DNA of 64,000 nt from contig JADKHO010000002.1 in assembly GCA_016721765.1 (NCBI GenBank), positions 992,001 to 1,056,000 on the forward strand. Direction: 5' to 3'. Made by a program: the position numbers and the translations under genes. The first letter of the stretch is position 1, and every line of letters begins with the position of its first letter. This document shows positions 28,455 through 36,658 of this stretch, in pieces. The stretch is from Bacteroidota bacterium. Its GTDB lineage: Bacteria; Bacteroidota; Bacteroidia; UBA4408. The notes under the pieces are model-generated. The model did no database searches and was not told where the DNA came from. It worked only from the letters and a program-made list of their open reading frames with translations.

Positions 28455-29774
28455 TTAATTGTTTCGATAAATCCAAGAAGCCGGATTTTGGGTAACAGAG
28501 CCTTTCCAAATTTCGAAATGTACTTCTGTTTTATTATCGTCATCCGTTAAGGCAGCGCCAATGTATTGCTTGGTTTTTATTTTATCGCCCTTTTGAACAA
28601 AGGCATCCGACAAGTTGGAGTAAACGGAGAGGTAATCTCCATGACGAATAATTACGGCTTTTCCGGCACCCGGTATCGAAACAACTCCCGACACTTCACC
28701 TTCAAATACACTTCGCACTTGCGCGCCTTGCTTTGTGGCAATATCAATTCCATTGTTTTTCACTTTTACACCTTTTAAAATAGGATGTTCGTGTTCGCCA
28801 AAAGAACTTGTTATTACTCCCTCTCCTACCGGCCAAGGTAATCTCGCTCGATTTGCTTCAAAGTTTTCGGATAATTTTTGCGCTTCCGGTGTCAATGAAT
28901 ATCCGTTTTCAGTAACCTTATTTTCCTTCACAGGAGTAGTAACTTCTTTAGTGGTAGCATTTTTGGGATTGGATGCGTTTTTCTTCTCTTTATCCTTTCG
29001 TGCTTTTTCACGCGCTTTCTCTGCTCGAATGGCTTCCTCTCGTGCCTTTCGAATTTCGTCTTCAATAATTTTTTGAATTGCAGCTTGCAATTTATTAGCA
29101 TCGTCTTGCTTTTTACGCAAGTCTTCTTTAAGCTGCTTTTCCTTGCTTTGCAAGCCTGCCAACACTACTTCTTTTTCCGATTTTTCGACAGTTAAATGCT
29201 TTTTTTCCTGTTCCTTATTTTGAAGTAAATTTTGCTGGTCGCCCCGTTTCAAAGAGAGGTCGGTAAGTTTACCGCTTAACTCTGCTTGTTTAATTTGAAT
29301 GAGCAATGCCTGTTTCTTGCGGTAATCGCTGTATTGTTGAAAATATTTCATCCTGCGAAAGGCCTGGTTAAAATCCTCGGAAGAGAAAACAAACATTAAG
29401 CGGTCATAGCTACTTTGATTTTTGCTGGCAAAATAAATCATCTTTGCATACTCTGCTTTCAATAATTTAATTTCGTTTTGCAATTTTAGAATAGAAGAAG
29501 AAGTTCTATTTATCAACACATCCGTGTATGTAATTTCGGAATTTATGGTGTTGATTAATTCCTCGCGCATGGTAATTTTTTGATTCAAAGTCACCAATTG
29601 ATTCAAGGAAAGTTTTTTGTTCTTTTTAGTTTCATCCAATAATTTATTGGTGATGCTGATTTCTTTTTGAATTTGAGATTTCTTTTTTTCTAAGTCCTTT
29701 TTGTTTTGAGCCGTCAGCACTTGTATAGAAACAAACAAGAACACTAGCAACCATTGCACTTTTAGCTCAATCAT
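28455..29774 (-). CDS. Murein hydrolase activator, EnvC-like (degenerate M23/LytM domain)
   Basis: This 439-residue exported protein has a signal peptide ending QVLTAQ, a long coiled coil (about 25-270) typical of EnvC, a lysine/arginine/glutamate-rich linker, and a C-terminal LytM domain (about 320-439, from PWPVGEGVITSSFGEHEHP). The zinc ligands are degenerate: the usual HxGxD reads NNGIDIA and the HxH reads EVHFEIW. That pattern suggests an activator of amidases rather than an active endopeptidase. I chose the start at 29774 because the longer open frame to 29969 overlaps the upstream DUF4292 gene out of frame and lacks a signal peptide. It is the last gene of the TPR-DUF4292-EnvC block, a common Bacteroidota order. 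Confidence 0.85.
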   Translation of the reverse strand: MIELKVQWLLVFLFVSIQVLTAQNKKDLEKKKSQIQKEISITNKLLDETKKNKKLSLNQLVTLNQKITMREELINTINSEITYTDVLINRTSSSILKLQNEIKLLKAEYAKMIYFASKNQSSYDRLMFVFSSEDFNQAFRRMKYFQQYSDYRKKQALLIQIKQAELSGKLTDLSLKRGDQQNLLQNKEQEKKHLTVEKSEKEVVLAGLQSKEKQLKEDLRKKQDDANKLQAAIQKIIEDEIRKAREEAIRAEKAREKARKDKEKKNASNPKNATTKEVTTPVKENKVTENGYSLTPEAQKLSENFEANRARLPWPVGEGVITSSFGEHEHPILKGVKVKNNGIDIATKQGAQVRSVFEGEVSGVVSIPGAGKAVIIRHGDYLSVYSNLSDAFVQKGDKIKTKQYIGAALTDDDNKTEVHFEIWKGSVTQNPASWIYRNN

Positions 29775-29886
29775 TCTTTGCTTGAAGATATATTCTTTTA
29801 AAATCGTGCTCAATTTTACCGTCAAATTTAAAGCGCTCATATTTTTCATAATCCAAACCATACTTGCCTTTAACATTTGTATTTCT

Positions 29887-30756
29887 TTAACGTAACTTTT
29901 CATACTTTGCCGGAATTGAAAATGGAAACGTTTGTGGAGGTGCGGATGGTGTAATTTTAGAATAATCAATTTTAATATTCAAGTTTTTTTCAGCCTTAAT
30001 ATCAAACACTAATTTAAATGGCACACTTAAGGAATCAACCGATTTAAAATCGCTGTAATTGGCGTCAAATGTACGATTAGTATTAAAATCCTCGATATAA
30101 ATGCGCGAAATTTTATAGCTTTCAGGCTCCAGCCAGATGCTTTGAATTAGCTCTTTTCTTCCTCTTAAATCCGAATTATCGTTCAGCACTTTTCTTAGCT
30201 TTCGTTTGCGAATGGTACTTAACAAATAGCGCTTATTATCAATCATCGATTTTAGTTTCTCTTCTTCGTGATCAAAGGAAACACTGTTGCCAAGCAATAA
30301 CGATTGCAACATATCGAAGTCTAACTCTGTATGCAAGAGCTGACTGATGTAATTGTAATCACCTTTAAAATATTTACTGTTGAGTCGGTCTATAAATTTT
30401 ACTGAATCCTGGGTAGCAAGTAAACGCGCAACTTCAATACCTAAAGCTGGAGAAATGCTCATCCACAATGCTGAATCTTTTTTAGCACGAACAGTAACAT
30501 TAAAAGAAGTTGATTTTCCATCTACGATGGCTTCTGCATCAAATTTAGAAGTGAGCCAAGTATACTTAAATTCATTCTCCATTAATTTTTCGGAAAGCAC
30601 TTTAGAACTTTTAAAATCGGTTCGCGATTCGGGCGCAACTTCCGGAGGCGCTGTATTAATAGCATGTTTAGGGCCTCTACAAGACACAATCAGCAGAAAA
30701 GCAAATACAACAAAAGGGGAAAGAGAGTGTGTGTAACGAGTTTTTATTTGCATCAA
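29887..30756 (-). CDS. DUF4292 lipoprotein
   Basis: This 289-residue protein begins with a hydrophobic segment and a lipobox-like LLIVSC, so it should be a lipid-anchored envelope protein. It matches DUF4292: an amphipathic beta-strand-rich body with FKYTWLTSKFDAEAIVDGKS, RAKKDSALWMSISPALGIE and the C-terminal IDYSKITPSAPPQTFPFSIP. The fold is thought to resemble LolA/LolB-type lipoprotein-binding half-barrels; that is an inference. It starts three bases after the TPR gene ends and is followed by EnvC, so the three are almost certainly one transcript. Its specific role is unknown. Confidence 0.85.
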   Translation of the reverse strand: MMQIKTRYTHSLSPFVVFAFLLIVSCRGPKHAINTAPPEVAPESRTDFKSSKVLSEKLMENEFKYTWLTSKFDAEAIVDGKSTSFNVTVRAKKDSALWMSISPALGIEVARLLATQDSVKFIDRLNSKYFKGDYNYISQLLHTELDFDMLQSLLLGNSVSFDHEEEKLKSMIDNKRYLLSTIRKRKLRKVLNDNSDLRGRKELIQSIWLEPESYKISRIYIEDFNTNRTFDANYSDFKSVDSLSVPFKLVFDIKAEKNLNIKIDYSKITPSAPPQTFPFSIPAKYEKLR

Positions 30757-30759
30757 AGC

Positions 30760-32514
30760 CTATTCAAAAAGCGTTTTTTCGTTAATTTTCTTTTCTAAAA
30801 AGTCAGAGCCCTTGCCGGCCTCCTTAGCTTTAATCCAGTATTCCAAAGCCTTATTTTTCTCATTTAATTTAAATAAAATATCGCCGTAATGTTCTAAAAT
30901 CACAGCATTTTTTTCGCCTCCATTTTGTATAGCCTTTTCAATCCACTCCTTGGCATCCACATATTTTGCCGAAGCGTACAAAATCCAAGCATAGGTATCT
31001 TGCGAATTTCCATTATTGGGATCCAAATCATTTGCTTTGCGCGACATGGCTTGGGCCTTATCTAAATCCACATTTCGCAGGGACAAATAATAGCTGTAAT
31101 TATTTAAAACATAGGTATCGTTGGGATTAATTTCGAGCGCTCTTTCATAAGCACTGTCTGATTTTCCCATTTGTTTATCGCGGTAGTATGCATCCCCCAA
31201 ATTGGCGTAGAATTGGCCTTCCAAAGGTTTATTTTCCACCACCAAATCAACTCCCTTTTTAAGCGCTGAGATGGCTGCTTTATTATCACTCAATTGCAAA
31301 TTTGCAACTCCATTAAAAAAGAAAAGCGTAGGCTCGCTTGGAAATAATTCCATAGCTGCTTTACTATCCTTTAGCATACTTGTATAATCGCTCAGTTGTG
31401 ATTCAATAAACAACAATTGGCTCCACACGGCTAATCGATCCTTTTCCAATTCCACCGCTTTTGTATATTTTTCTTTTGCTTCTGCAATTTTTTTATCGCG
31501 GTATAAAAAATCACCATAAATCGAAAAAGCATTGGATTCGGTAGGATGCGATTGAATTACAATATCGAGCAATTGGTAGCCTTCGGATTTAACTGTATCG
31601 TTAAATTCGGCGTTGGTGTAGTAGCGCAGCAGCTCCTTAATCTTCACATCCAAATCCAAATTGGAATTTTGAAAAGCCATTTTCATTTCTTCAAATGCTT
31701 TAGCAGGTTGTTTTGATTTACCGTAATAATGGCTCAAATACAGATGTACGAAAGCATTTTGTGGATCAATTTTTTTTACCAGTTCGTACTCCTCCATAGC
31801 CTTTGCATCCATATTATTGGCAGCATACATTTCGGCTAAGCTTAAATAATAATTAACTTCGGTAGGATTGCTGTCAATTAACTTTTGATATTCAGCAATC
31901 GCTTTATCCAGCTTATCTTGCTTTAGATAAATGCGTGCTTTTTGCTCTGTTATTTGTTGATTAATTCCAATATACGATTCAATATCAATGAGTGTTTTTA
32001 AGGCATCGTCGTATTTCTCCAAGTTATAATAGCGGTTTACCAATTCGTATTTAAAATCAACTCGATTGGGAAAATTTTCAACCAACTTTTCCTGCACCTT
32101 TGTGGCTTCGGCATATTTTTTATTTCGCAGCAATGAATTGCCATACAAAGTTTGGTACCACTCATTTTTAGGTTGAATAAGACAAGCAGAATGACTTAGT
32201 GATTCCGCATTTACGTAATCGCCACCCACAAAGAGCAAATTTGCCAACTCATACATAGCAGCGGCATTTGAAGGATCGATTTGCAAACATTTACGAAAAA
32301 GAGCTGCTGCTTCCTTAAAATTATTAAGCATTTTCTCCTTGTTCGCATTGTAAAATGTTCGCTCAAAATCCATGCGTTGACTGTCTGTTAAACGCGATTC
32401 TGATTTTGTCTTTTGTTTTGAATTGCTGCTTGCTGATTTTTTAGAACCGGAGCAAGCCGACAGCAGACTCAAACTTAGAACAGATATAAAAAAGAGAAAT
32501 GGTATTTTACGCAT
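30760..32514 (-). CDS. TPR-repeat lipoprotein
   Basis: This 584-residue protein has a lipoprotein signal (LLSACSGSKKS) and about a dozen TPR units across residues 45-560, for example AAALFRKCLQIDPSNAAAMY and AYERALEINPNDTYVLNNYS. TPR scaffolds mediate protein-protein interactions. The conserved order nucleotidyltransferase-TPR-DUF4292-EnvC in Bacteroidota suggests a role at the envelope. No catalytic domain is seen. It lies 53 bases after the nucleotidyltransferase gene on the same strand. Confidence 0.88.
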   Translation of the reverse strand: MRKIPFLFFISVLSLSLLSACSGSKKSASSNSKQKTKSESRLTDSQRMDFERTFYNANKEKMLNNFKEAAALFRKCLQIDPSNAAAMYELANLLFVGGDYVNAESLSHSACLIQPKNEWYQTLYGNSLLRNKKYAEATKVQEKLVENFPNRVDFKYELVNRYYNLEKYDDALKTLIDIESYIGINQQITEQKARIYLKQDKLDKAIAEYQKLIDSNPTEVNYYLSLAEMYAANNMDAKAMEEYELVKKIDPQNAFVHLYLSHYYGKSKQPAKAFEEMKMAFQNSNLDLDVKIKELLRYYTNAEFNDTVKSEGYQLLDIVIQSHPTESNAFSIYGDFLYRDKKIAEAKEKYTKAVELEKDRLAVWSQLLFIESQLSDYTSMLKDSKAAMELFPSEPTLFFFNGVANLQLSDNKAAISALKKGVDLVVENKPLEGQFYANLGDAYYRDKQMGKSDSAYERALEINPNDTYVLNNYSYYLSLRNVDLDKAQAMSRKANDLDPNNGNSQDTYAWILYASAKYVDAKEWIEKAIQNGGEKNAVILEHYGDILFKLNEKNKALEYWIKAKEAGKGSDFLEKKINEKTLFE

Positions 32515-32567
32515 TTGATTATTTTAAGCAACTAATTTAAGGCAATTCCGCCTTACACTCACCAAGA

Positions 32568-33572
32568 TTAACCTTTTATAACATTATAATCGCCCACACT
32601 TAAATCATGTGCTTTTCCGGTATAAACGGCAAAATTTCCAAACATAGAATTTTCAATAACTGCATTTGAAATTTTAGCATTGGTTTGAACAATACTGTTT
32701 TTAATTACAGAATTGCTTATGACACTATTGTTACCGATAGAAACATGTGGTCCAACAACTGCATTTTTCAGCTCCACGTTTTCGCCAATAAAGCAAGGTT
32801 GAATAATTATAGAATTGTTGATTTTTGCAGAAGCAGCTGTGAGTTTTTCATCCTTGATGTATTCGAGGTAGCGTTGATTGGTGAAAACGGATGAATCTTT
32901 GTTTCCACAATCTAACCATTCGCTAATACGGCCGGGAATAAATTTAGCGCCTTGTTGTTTCATGTTTTCCAGGGCATTTGTCAATTGGTACTCGCCCTTT
33001 TCCATAATGTTATTATCAATTAAATATTGCAATTCCTTATGGAGATATTCGCCGTCGCGGAAATAATAAATTCCAATAATGGCAAGGTCGCTCACAAATT
33101 CTTCGGGCTTCTCCACAAAATCTGTAATGATGTTATTGGCATCCACTTTCACCACACCAAACATGCGTGGGTCTTCAATTTTTTGCACCCAAATGGTACC
33201 ATCGTTTCCTTCGTCGAGCTTAAAATCTGCTTTAAACAGAGTATCGGCAAAAGCCACAATAACTTTTCCTTTCAAGGATTCCTTTGCACATAAAATGGCA
33301 TGAGCAGTACCCAAGGCCTCGTCTTGATATGAAATTTTTCCTTTGGCACCAACGCTTTCGGCAACCTTAATCAAATTCGCTTCTGCTTCTGCACCAAAAC
33401 GGCCAATTATAAAATTCACCTCTTCTATTTTTTCGTTGCATACTTTTGCAATGTCTTCAACTAAACGTTGCACAGTTGGTTTACCGGCAATTGGCAACAA
33501 GGGTTTAGGTACTGTAAGTGTGTGCGGGCGCATACGTTTGCCCATTCCGGCCATTGGTACTATTATTTTCAT
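32568..33572 (-). CDS. Sugar-nucleotide pyrophosphorylase with left-handed beta-helix tail
   Basis: This 334-residue cytoplasmic enzyme starts with the nucleotidyltransferase signature MAGMGKRMRPHTLTVPKPLL (nucleotide-binding loop G-G-R and PKP lysine), then LGTAHAILCAKE and FADTLF with the metal-binding aspartate. It would couple a sugar 1-phosphate with an NTP to form an NDP-sugar and pyrophosphate. Residues about 250-330 are hexapeptide repeats (IGENVEL, VGPHVSIGNNSVI), a left-handed beta-helix as in GlmU- or GmhC-like enzymes, here without a recognisable acyltransferase addition. Glucose-1-phosphate thymidylyltransferase is a common label, but the sugar and base cannot be told. A repeat-rich gap separates it from dut. 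Confidence 0.85.
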   Translation of the reverse strand: MKIIVPMAGMGKRMRPHTLTVPKPLLPIAGKPTVQRLVEDIAKVCNEKIEEVNFIIGRFGAEAEANLIKVAESVGAKGKISYQDEALGTAHAILCAKESLKGKVIVAFADTLFKADFKLDEGNDGTIWVQKIEDPRMFGVVKVDANNIITDFVEKPEEFVSDLAIIGIYYFRDGEYLHKELQYLIDNNIMEKGEYQLTNALENMKQQGAKFIPGRISEWLDCGNKDSSVFTNQRYLEYIKDEKLTAASAKINNSIIIQPCFIGENVELKNAVVGPHVSIGNNSVISNSVIKNSIVQTNAKISNAVIENSMFGNFAVYTGKAHDLSVGDYNVIKG

Positions 33573-33590
33573 AGATTTTATTTGAGATAT

Positions 33591-33672
33591 GAGTATTGAG
33601 TATTGAGTATTGAGTATTGAGTATTGAGATTTTAGATGTTAGATATTAGATATTAGATATTAGATATTAGAG
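33591..33672. repeat. Two consecutive heptamer arrays (TATTGAG x5, TTAGATA x5)
   Basis: TATTGAG is repeated five times perfectly at 33594-33628, followed by five to six TTAGATA-type units to about 33672. The period is exactly 7 bases in both. They lie just upstream of the nucleotidyltransferase start at 33572, in the probable promoter region, so copy-number change could alter expression. Confidence 0.85.
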
Positions 33673-33710
33673 TTATTGAGTTATTTGGTTATTTGGTTTT
33701 TGGTTTTTAG

Positions 33711-33962
33711 ATTCAATTTGTTCAGTTGCGGACTATTACTATCCCCCGCTGGCGGGGGCAGGGGGTGGAGAGGAACGCTGATTTATTAAGTTGATTATGA
33801 TTTTTTATTGATTTTTTAGATGAATTAGCGAATTGTTGTTTCAATTAGTTATTTAGTTTCTTGATTCAATTTATTCAGTAGCGGACCATTACTATCCCCC
33901 GCTGGCGCGGGCAGGGGGTGGAGAGGAACGCTGATCTGTTAAAATGATTATGATATTTATTG
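33711..33962. repeat. Duplicated ~100-bp element with a GC-rich hairpin
   Basis: Two copies (33711-33812 and 33863-33962, 152 bases apart) share GATTCAATTT, then TTACTATCCCCCGCTGGCG, GGCAGGGGGTGGAGAGGAAC and GCTGAT. In the first copy CCCCCGC and GCGGGGG pair exactly around a 2-base loop; the second has a G-to-C change that weakens the stem. The element is far more GC-rich than its surroundings and lies between dut and the nucleotidyltransferase gene. The rest of the 445-base gap is AT-rich with no gene visible. Confidence 0.8.
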
Positions 33963-34017
33963 AGTTTAAAATATATTTTTTATTAACCTCTTTTTTCCTG
34001 TAACTATAGCCGGGTGT

Positions 34018-34452
34018 TTAATTTTTTCCGGTGTGGCCAAAACCTCCGGCTCCTCTTTCGGTTTCTTCGAGCGATTGAGTTGTTTGCCATTCTACCCTTT
34101 CGTGCTTAGCTACTACCAATTGAGCTATACGTTCACCGTTTTGGATACGTACTACATCGTTTGACAAATTTATCAAAAGAACTTTAATTTCTCCGCGATA
34201 ATCGGCATCTATTGTACCCGGAGAATTAAGCACAGTTATTCCTTGTTTATAAGCCAAGCCACTTCGCGGGCGAATTTGGGCTTCATAGCCAATAGGTAAT
34301 TCGATGTGCAAACCCGTTGGCACCAGACTTCGTTCCATAGGTTTTAGAGTAAGCTCAGCTTTGAGCCAAGCTCTGAGGTCCATTCCTGCGGAAGCAAGCG
34401 TGGCATACTCGGGTAAATCATGATTGGAATGATTGATTACTTTGATATTCAT
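34018..34452 (-). CDS. dut: Deoxyuridine 5'-triphosphate nucleotidohydrolase
   Basis: Dut hydrolyses dUTP to dUMP and pyrophosphate, preventing uracil incorporation and supplying dTMP synthesis. The 144-residue trimeric-type enzyme shows all five motifs: AGMDLRA (1), PRSGLAYKQG (2), GTIDADYRGE with the catalytic Asp (3), GERIAQLVV (4), and RGAGGFGHTGKN (5). Length is typical. The start at 34452 follows a likely -7 element at 34471-34478 by a short leader. Confidence 0.97.
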   Translation of the reverse strand: MNIKVINHSNHDLPEYATLASAGMDLRAWLKAELTLKPMERSLVPTGLHIELPIGYEAQIRPRSGLAYKQGITVLNSPGTIDADYRGEIKVLLINLSNDVVRIQNGERIAQLVVAKHERVEWQTTQSLEETERGAGGFGHTGKN

Positions 34453-34470
34453 AGCTTATATAGTAAAGCT

Positions 34471-34478
34471 CAAAACTA
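34471..34478 (-). promoter_or_regulatory. Candidate -7 element for dut (TAGTTTTG)
   Basis: On the minus strand TAGTTTTG fits TAnnTTTG and ends 18 bases before the dut ATG. No TTG sits at the ideal -33 distance. Confidence 0.35.
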
Positions 34479-34556
34479 TTAATAAATCAGCAATAAAAGT
34501 GCGGCTTAACATAAATGTTTTAAGCATTTTCTGGTTGAAAAAATTGCCGCTTTTAA

Positions 34557-36027
34557 TTATTTTAAATCAATGCGATACACCTTATAGCATTCAGGTTTGA
34601 CGATGGCTGTGTTGAAATCCATCAGCAAGGTTGTTCTTACCGGTCCACCACCGAATCGAATTGGAATGGCATCCTGGCAAAGCAACACTAACGAAGATAA
34701 ATGATTCTTGTGCATATACAACTGCAAACGTGGCAAAAAAATCAGTATGTTTAATGATTAACGGATCATCCTGCCAATGGCAAAAACTCTCGGCCTCAAA
34801 TGAATTGACGCTGATTGCTGTATTACCGGTGTAAGCTGAATACACAGGAATAGAGGTATTTTGAGCTAGAAGTGGAATTTTTTCCTGATCCAAGTATTTT
34901 GTAAGGTAAGCAGCTGCATCTTTTCCGCTTGAAAAGGAATATTTATAATCTTCCACATACAGCACACCTGCCGCTAACACAGAAGGCACAAGCAAAAAGG
35001 TAAAAACTAGTGAAGCCACTCCCCCATTTTTTTCAGGATGTGAATTGGAGCATTTAATCCAATAGCCTGCTATCAATAACATAAACAAAAAACCGCAATG
35101 CCGCACACTCACCATGATGGGCGATAGGTAAATGCTTGCTGCAATAATAAGCGCTGAGAAATAAAATAACTTTACAGCAAACTTATCGCCTTTTAAAACA
35201 AAGTATGGAACTAACCATGCCCCAAAAGAGGCAATGGTGGCGAGAGATTTGGAATGATTAACCAAAAAATTTGAATTCCAATTGTTGTATGCAATTACAT
35301 CCGGAAAGTGAAACAAACCCTTCCAACAAATCACAAAGGCTTTAGCCATTCGCTTAAGCGATAAGTAATTGGTGGTATCGTAGCTAAATGCAAAATGGTT
35401 GGAAGGAACTTTTAGTTGATACAGGGCAAACAAGGCTGCTAACACAAAAAAAAGCAGTGACACTTTGTATTTGCTTTGAGCTAATATTGCATTTCTTTCC
35501 TGTTTATCAAGGAATAACAAAAACATTAGCACAGCCGAAATAATTAATGAAAATAGATGTGTATTGGCCAGTGCTGCCAAACAAATGAACAACAATGCAT
35601 AATTTTTATGCGGCGCGGTAACCAGTTTTAAACAACACATCAAAAAGAAAAGCGACAGTCCATAGTCGCGGCTTATGACCAAGTATTCGTAGCATAAAAA
35701 ATAAGAGAAACAAAGCAGAACTTTTTGATAGGATTTAAAGGGTGCAAAATTTAGGATGAATGCAGCATTCAGCAGCGCAATGAAGAGATGTATTGCTTGC
35801 ATGGTAGCAATTTTAGGCCATAATTGAAGGGGATAAAACAAGAGCACATTCCACAGCAACGGATGACCTTCGTAGGTGCTGTTGTGAAATAAATCGCTAA
35901 GGCTTTGACAATCGCGCGAAAGCACAAATGCATGTGCCTCGTCGAGCCAAATTTCGTGGTGTAAAAGCCCGAATGCTCCAACTATAAGGAAACAAGTCAA
36001 AAAAAGAAGTTGCAGCGGGTATTTCAT
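34557..36027 (-). CDS. Polytopic membrane glycosyltransferase, GT39/ArnT-like (one frameshift)
   Basis: The continuous frame from 36027 gives 478 residues with about ten membrane helices and, near the N-terminus, HHEIWLDEAHAFVLSRD followed by YEGHPLLWNVLL. The DEAH and HPLLW elements in the first large loop match dolichyl/undecaprenyl-phosphate-mannose-type (GT39/ArnT/GT83-like) transferases that move sugars from lipid carriers on the periplasmic face. The frame's last 49 residues look like out-of-frame sequence. Removing one base from the A7 run at 34735-34741 (T7 on the coding strand) restores HTDFLPRLQLYMHKNHLSSL, then CQDAIPIRFGGGPVRTTLLM and a natural end VKPECYKVYRIDLK at 34557, for 489 residues. 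Lipid donor and acceptor unknown. Confidence 0.75.
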
Positions 36028-36133
36028 TCAACCAAAAATAGTATTAATCCGAATAATGCGCAGAAAAAGTCACGCATGCCTCATTACACGAGCCTTCCCA
36101 ACAAAAAATACGTGAATGGTATGCTTATAAATT

Positions 36134-36162
36134 TTGATAAAAATGAAATTGTACTATCTTTG
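36134..36162 (+). promoter_or_regulatory. Promoter of the tRNA(CAU) locus
   Basis: TTG at 36134-36136 and TATCTTTG at 36155-36162 are separated by 18 bases, close to the Bacteroidota consensus TTG-N19-TAnnTTTG. Transcription would start near 36168, about 23 bases before the truncated tRNA copy and 160 before the intron-bearing tRNA, so one transcript probably covers both. Confidence 0.7.
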
Positions 36163-36190
36163 CGCCCTCAAAAAAATAAGACCTCATTAT

Positions 36191-36234
36191 GGCGGGGTAG
36201 CTCAGATGGTTAGAGCGCAGGATTCATAACCCTG
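36191..36234 (+). pseudogene. Truncated, intronless copy of the tRNA(CAU) 5' part
   Basis: These 44 bases match the spliced form of the downstream tRNA exactly: all of the 5' exon to CAT and the first seven bases of the 3' exon (AACCCTG), with no intron between. Just after the anticodon stem the sequence becomes unrelated (CGAGATTTG), so the variable loop, T arm and 3' acceptor strand are missing and no tRNA can form. It shares a promoter with the intact gene 93 bases downstream. Confidence 0.85.
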
Positions 36235-36326
36235 CGAGATTTGATTGTAATACGTTCTTTATCAGTTAATTATAACCAATTTTGCAAAAGGGGTTAAACA
36301 TAGCTTAAACATTTGCAAAATTCAAT

Positions 36327-36656
36327 GGCGGGGTAGCTCAGATGGTTAGAGCGCAGGATTCATAGTGACGACAGTTATTGTGCCCCATCTTTGAAAAAAG
36401 ATGGTGAGAATGGGGTTAATTCATGGAAACCTTCTTCAGCTTAAAATAAAAGTTGAAATGGCAATCATGAGCCAAGCCGGAAGTACACTTCCGGAAGGTG
36501 CAGAGACTACTGGAGGGATATAGTTCCCTTAATAACCAGCTAGAAAGCCCTACACCTGAACAGGTAATGCTGAAGGTGGTGAGATAGTCCTTGCCTTAAT
36601 GAAAATTAAGGAAGACAAGAACCCTGAGGTCACGGGTTCAACTCCCGTCTCCGCTA
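36327..36656 (+). tRNA. tRNA with CAU anticodon, interrupted by a group I intron
   Basis: The exons are 36327-36363 and 36620-36656. Joined, they make a complete tRNA: acceptor GGCGGGG with CTCCGCT (two G-U pairs), D arm GCTC/GAGC, anticodon loop TTCATAA, variable AGGTC, T arm ACGGG-TTCAACT-CCCGT, discriminator A and no encoded CCA. The anticodon stem CAGGA/CCCTG has an A31-C39 mismatch. Anticodon CAU could be elongator Met or, if modified to lysidine, Ile2; features of initiator tRNA (C1-A72 mismatch, three G-C pairs in the anticodon stem) are absent. Elongator Met is my first choice. A strong terminator follows directly. Confidence 0.85.
36364..36619 (+). ncRNA. Group I intron (IC3-like) in the tRNA anticodon loop
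   Basis: This 256-nt insertion lies between positions 36 and 37 of the tRNA, right after the CAU anticodon. The core elements are visible: P-like AATTCATGGAAACC, Q GGCAATCATGAGCCAAGCCG, R GGTGCAGAGACTA and S GATAGTCC, with P7 formed by GACTA/TAGTC. The 5' exon end UUCAU can pair with the internal guide GUGAG (just after the hairpin CCATCTTT-GAAA-AAAGATGG), placing the required U-G pair at the 5' splice site. A CCTTAAT-GAAA-ATTAAGG hairpin fits P9, and the intron ends in G. There is no open reading frame inside. The core closely resembles cyanobacterial tRNA-Leu introns; the insertion site matches the intron in proteobacterial tRNA-Ile(CAU). It is expected to self-splice with guanosine. Confidence 0.9.
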
Positions 36657-36658
36657 CA

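Noticed and set aside
28455..29969. A longer EnvC reading frame starting at 29969
   Set aside because: The extra 65 codons overlap the DUF4292 gene out of frame and would bury the signal peptide internally.
33591..33672. A plasmid-type iteron origin of replication
   Set aside because: The 7-base units are too short and no initiator gene is nearby; a microsatellite explains them better.
36028..36040. Promoter -7 box for the membrane glycosyltransferase (TATTTTTG on the minus strand)
   Set aside because: It would start transcription at or beyond the ATG, and no -33 TTG is present at the right distance.
36191..36234. A second complete tRNA gene
   Set aside because: Sequence after the anticodon stem does not form a variable loop, T arm or acceptor strand, so only a fragment remains.
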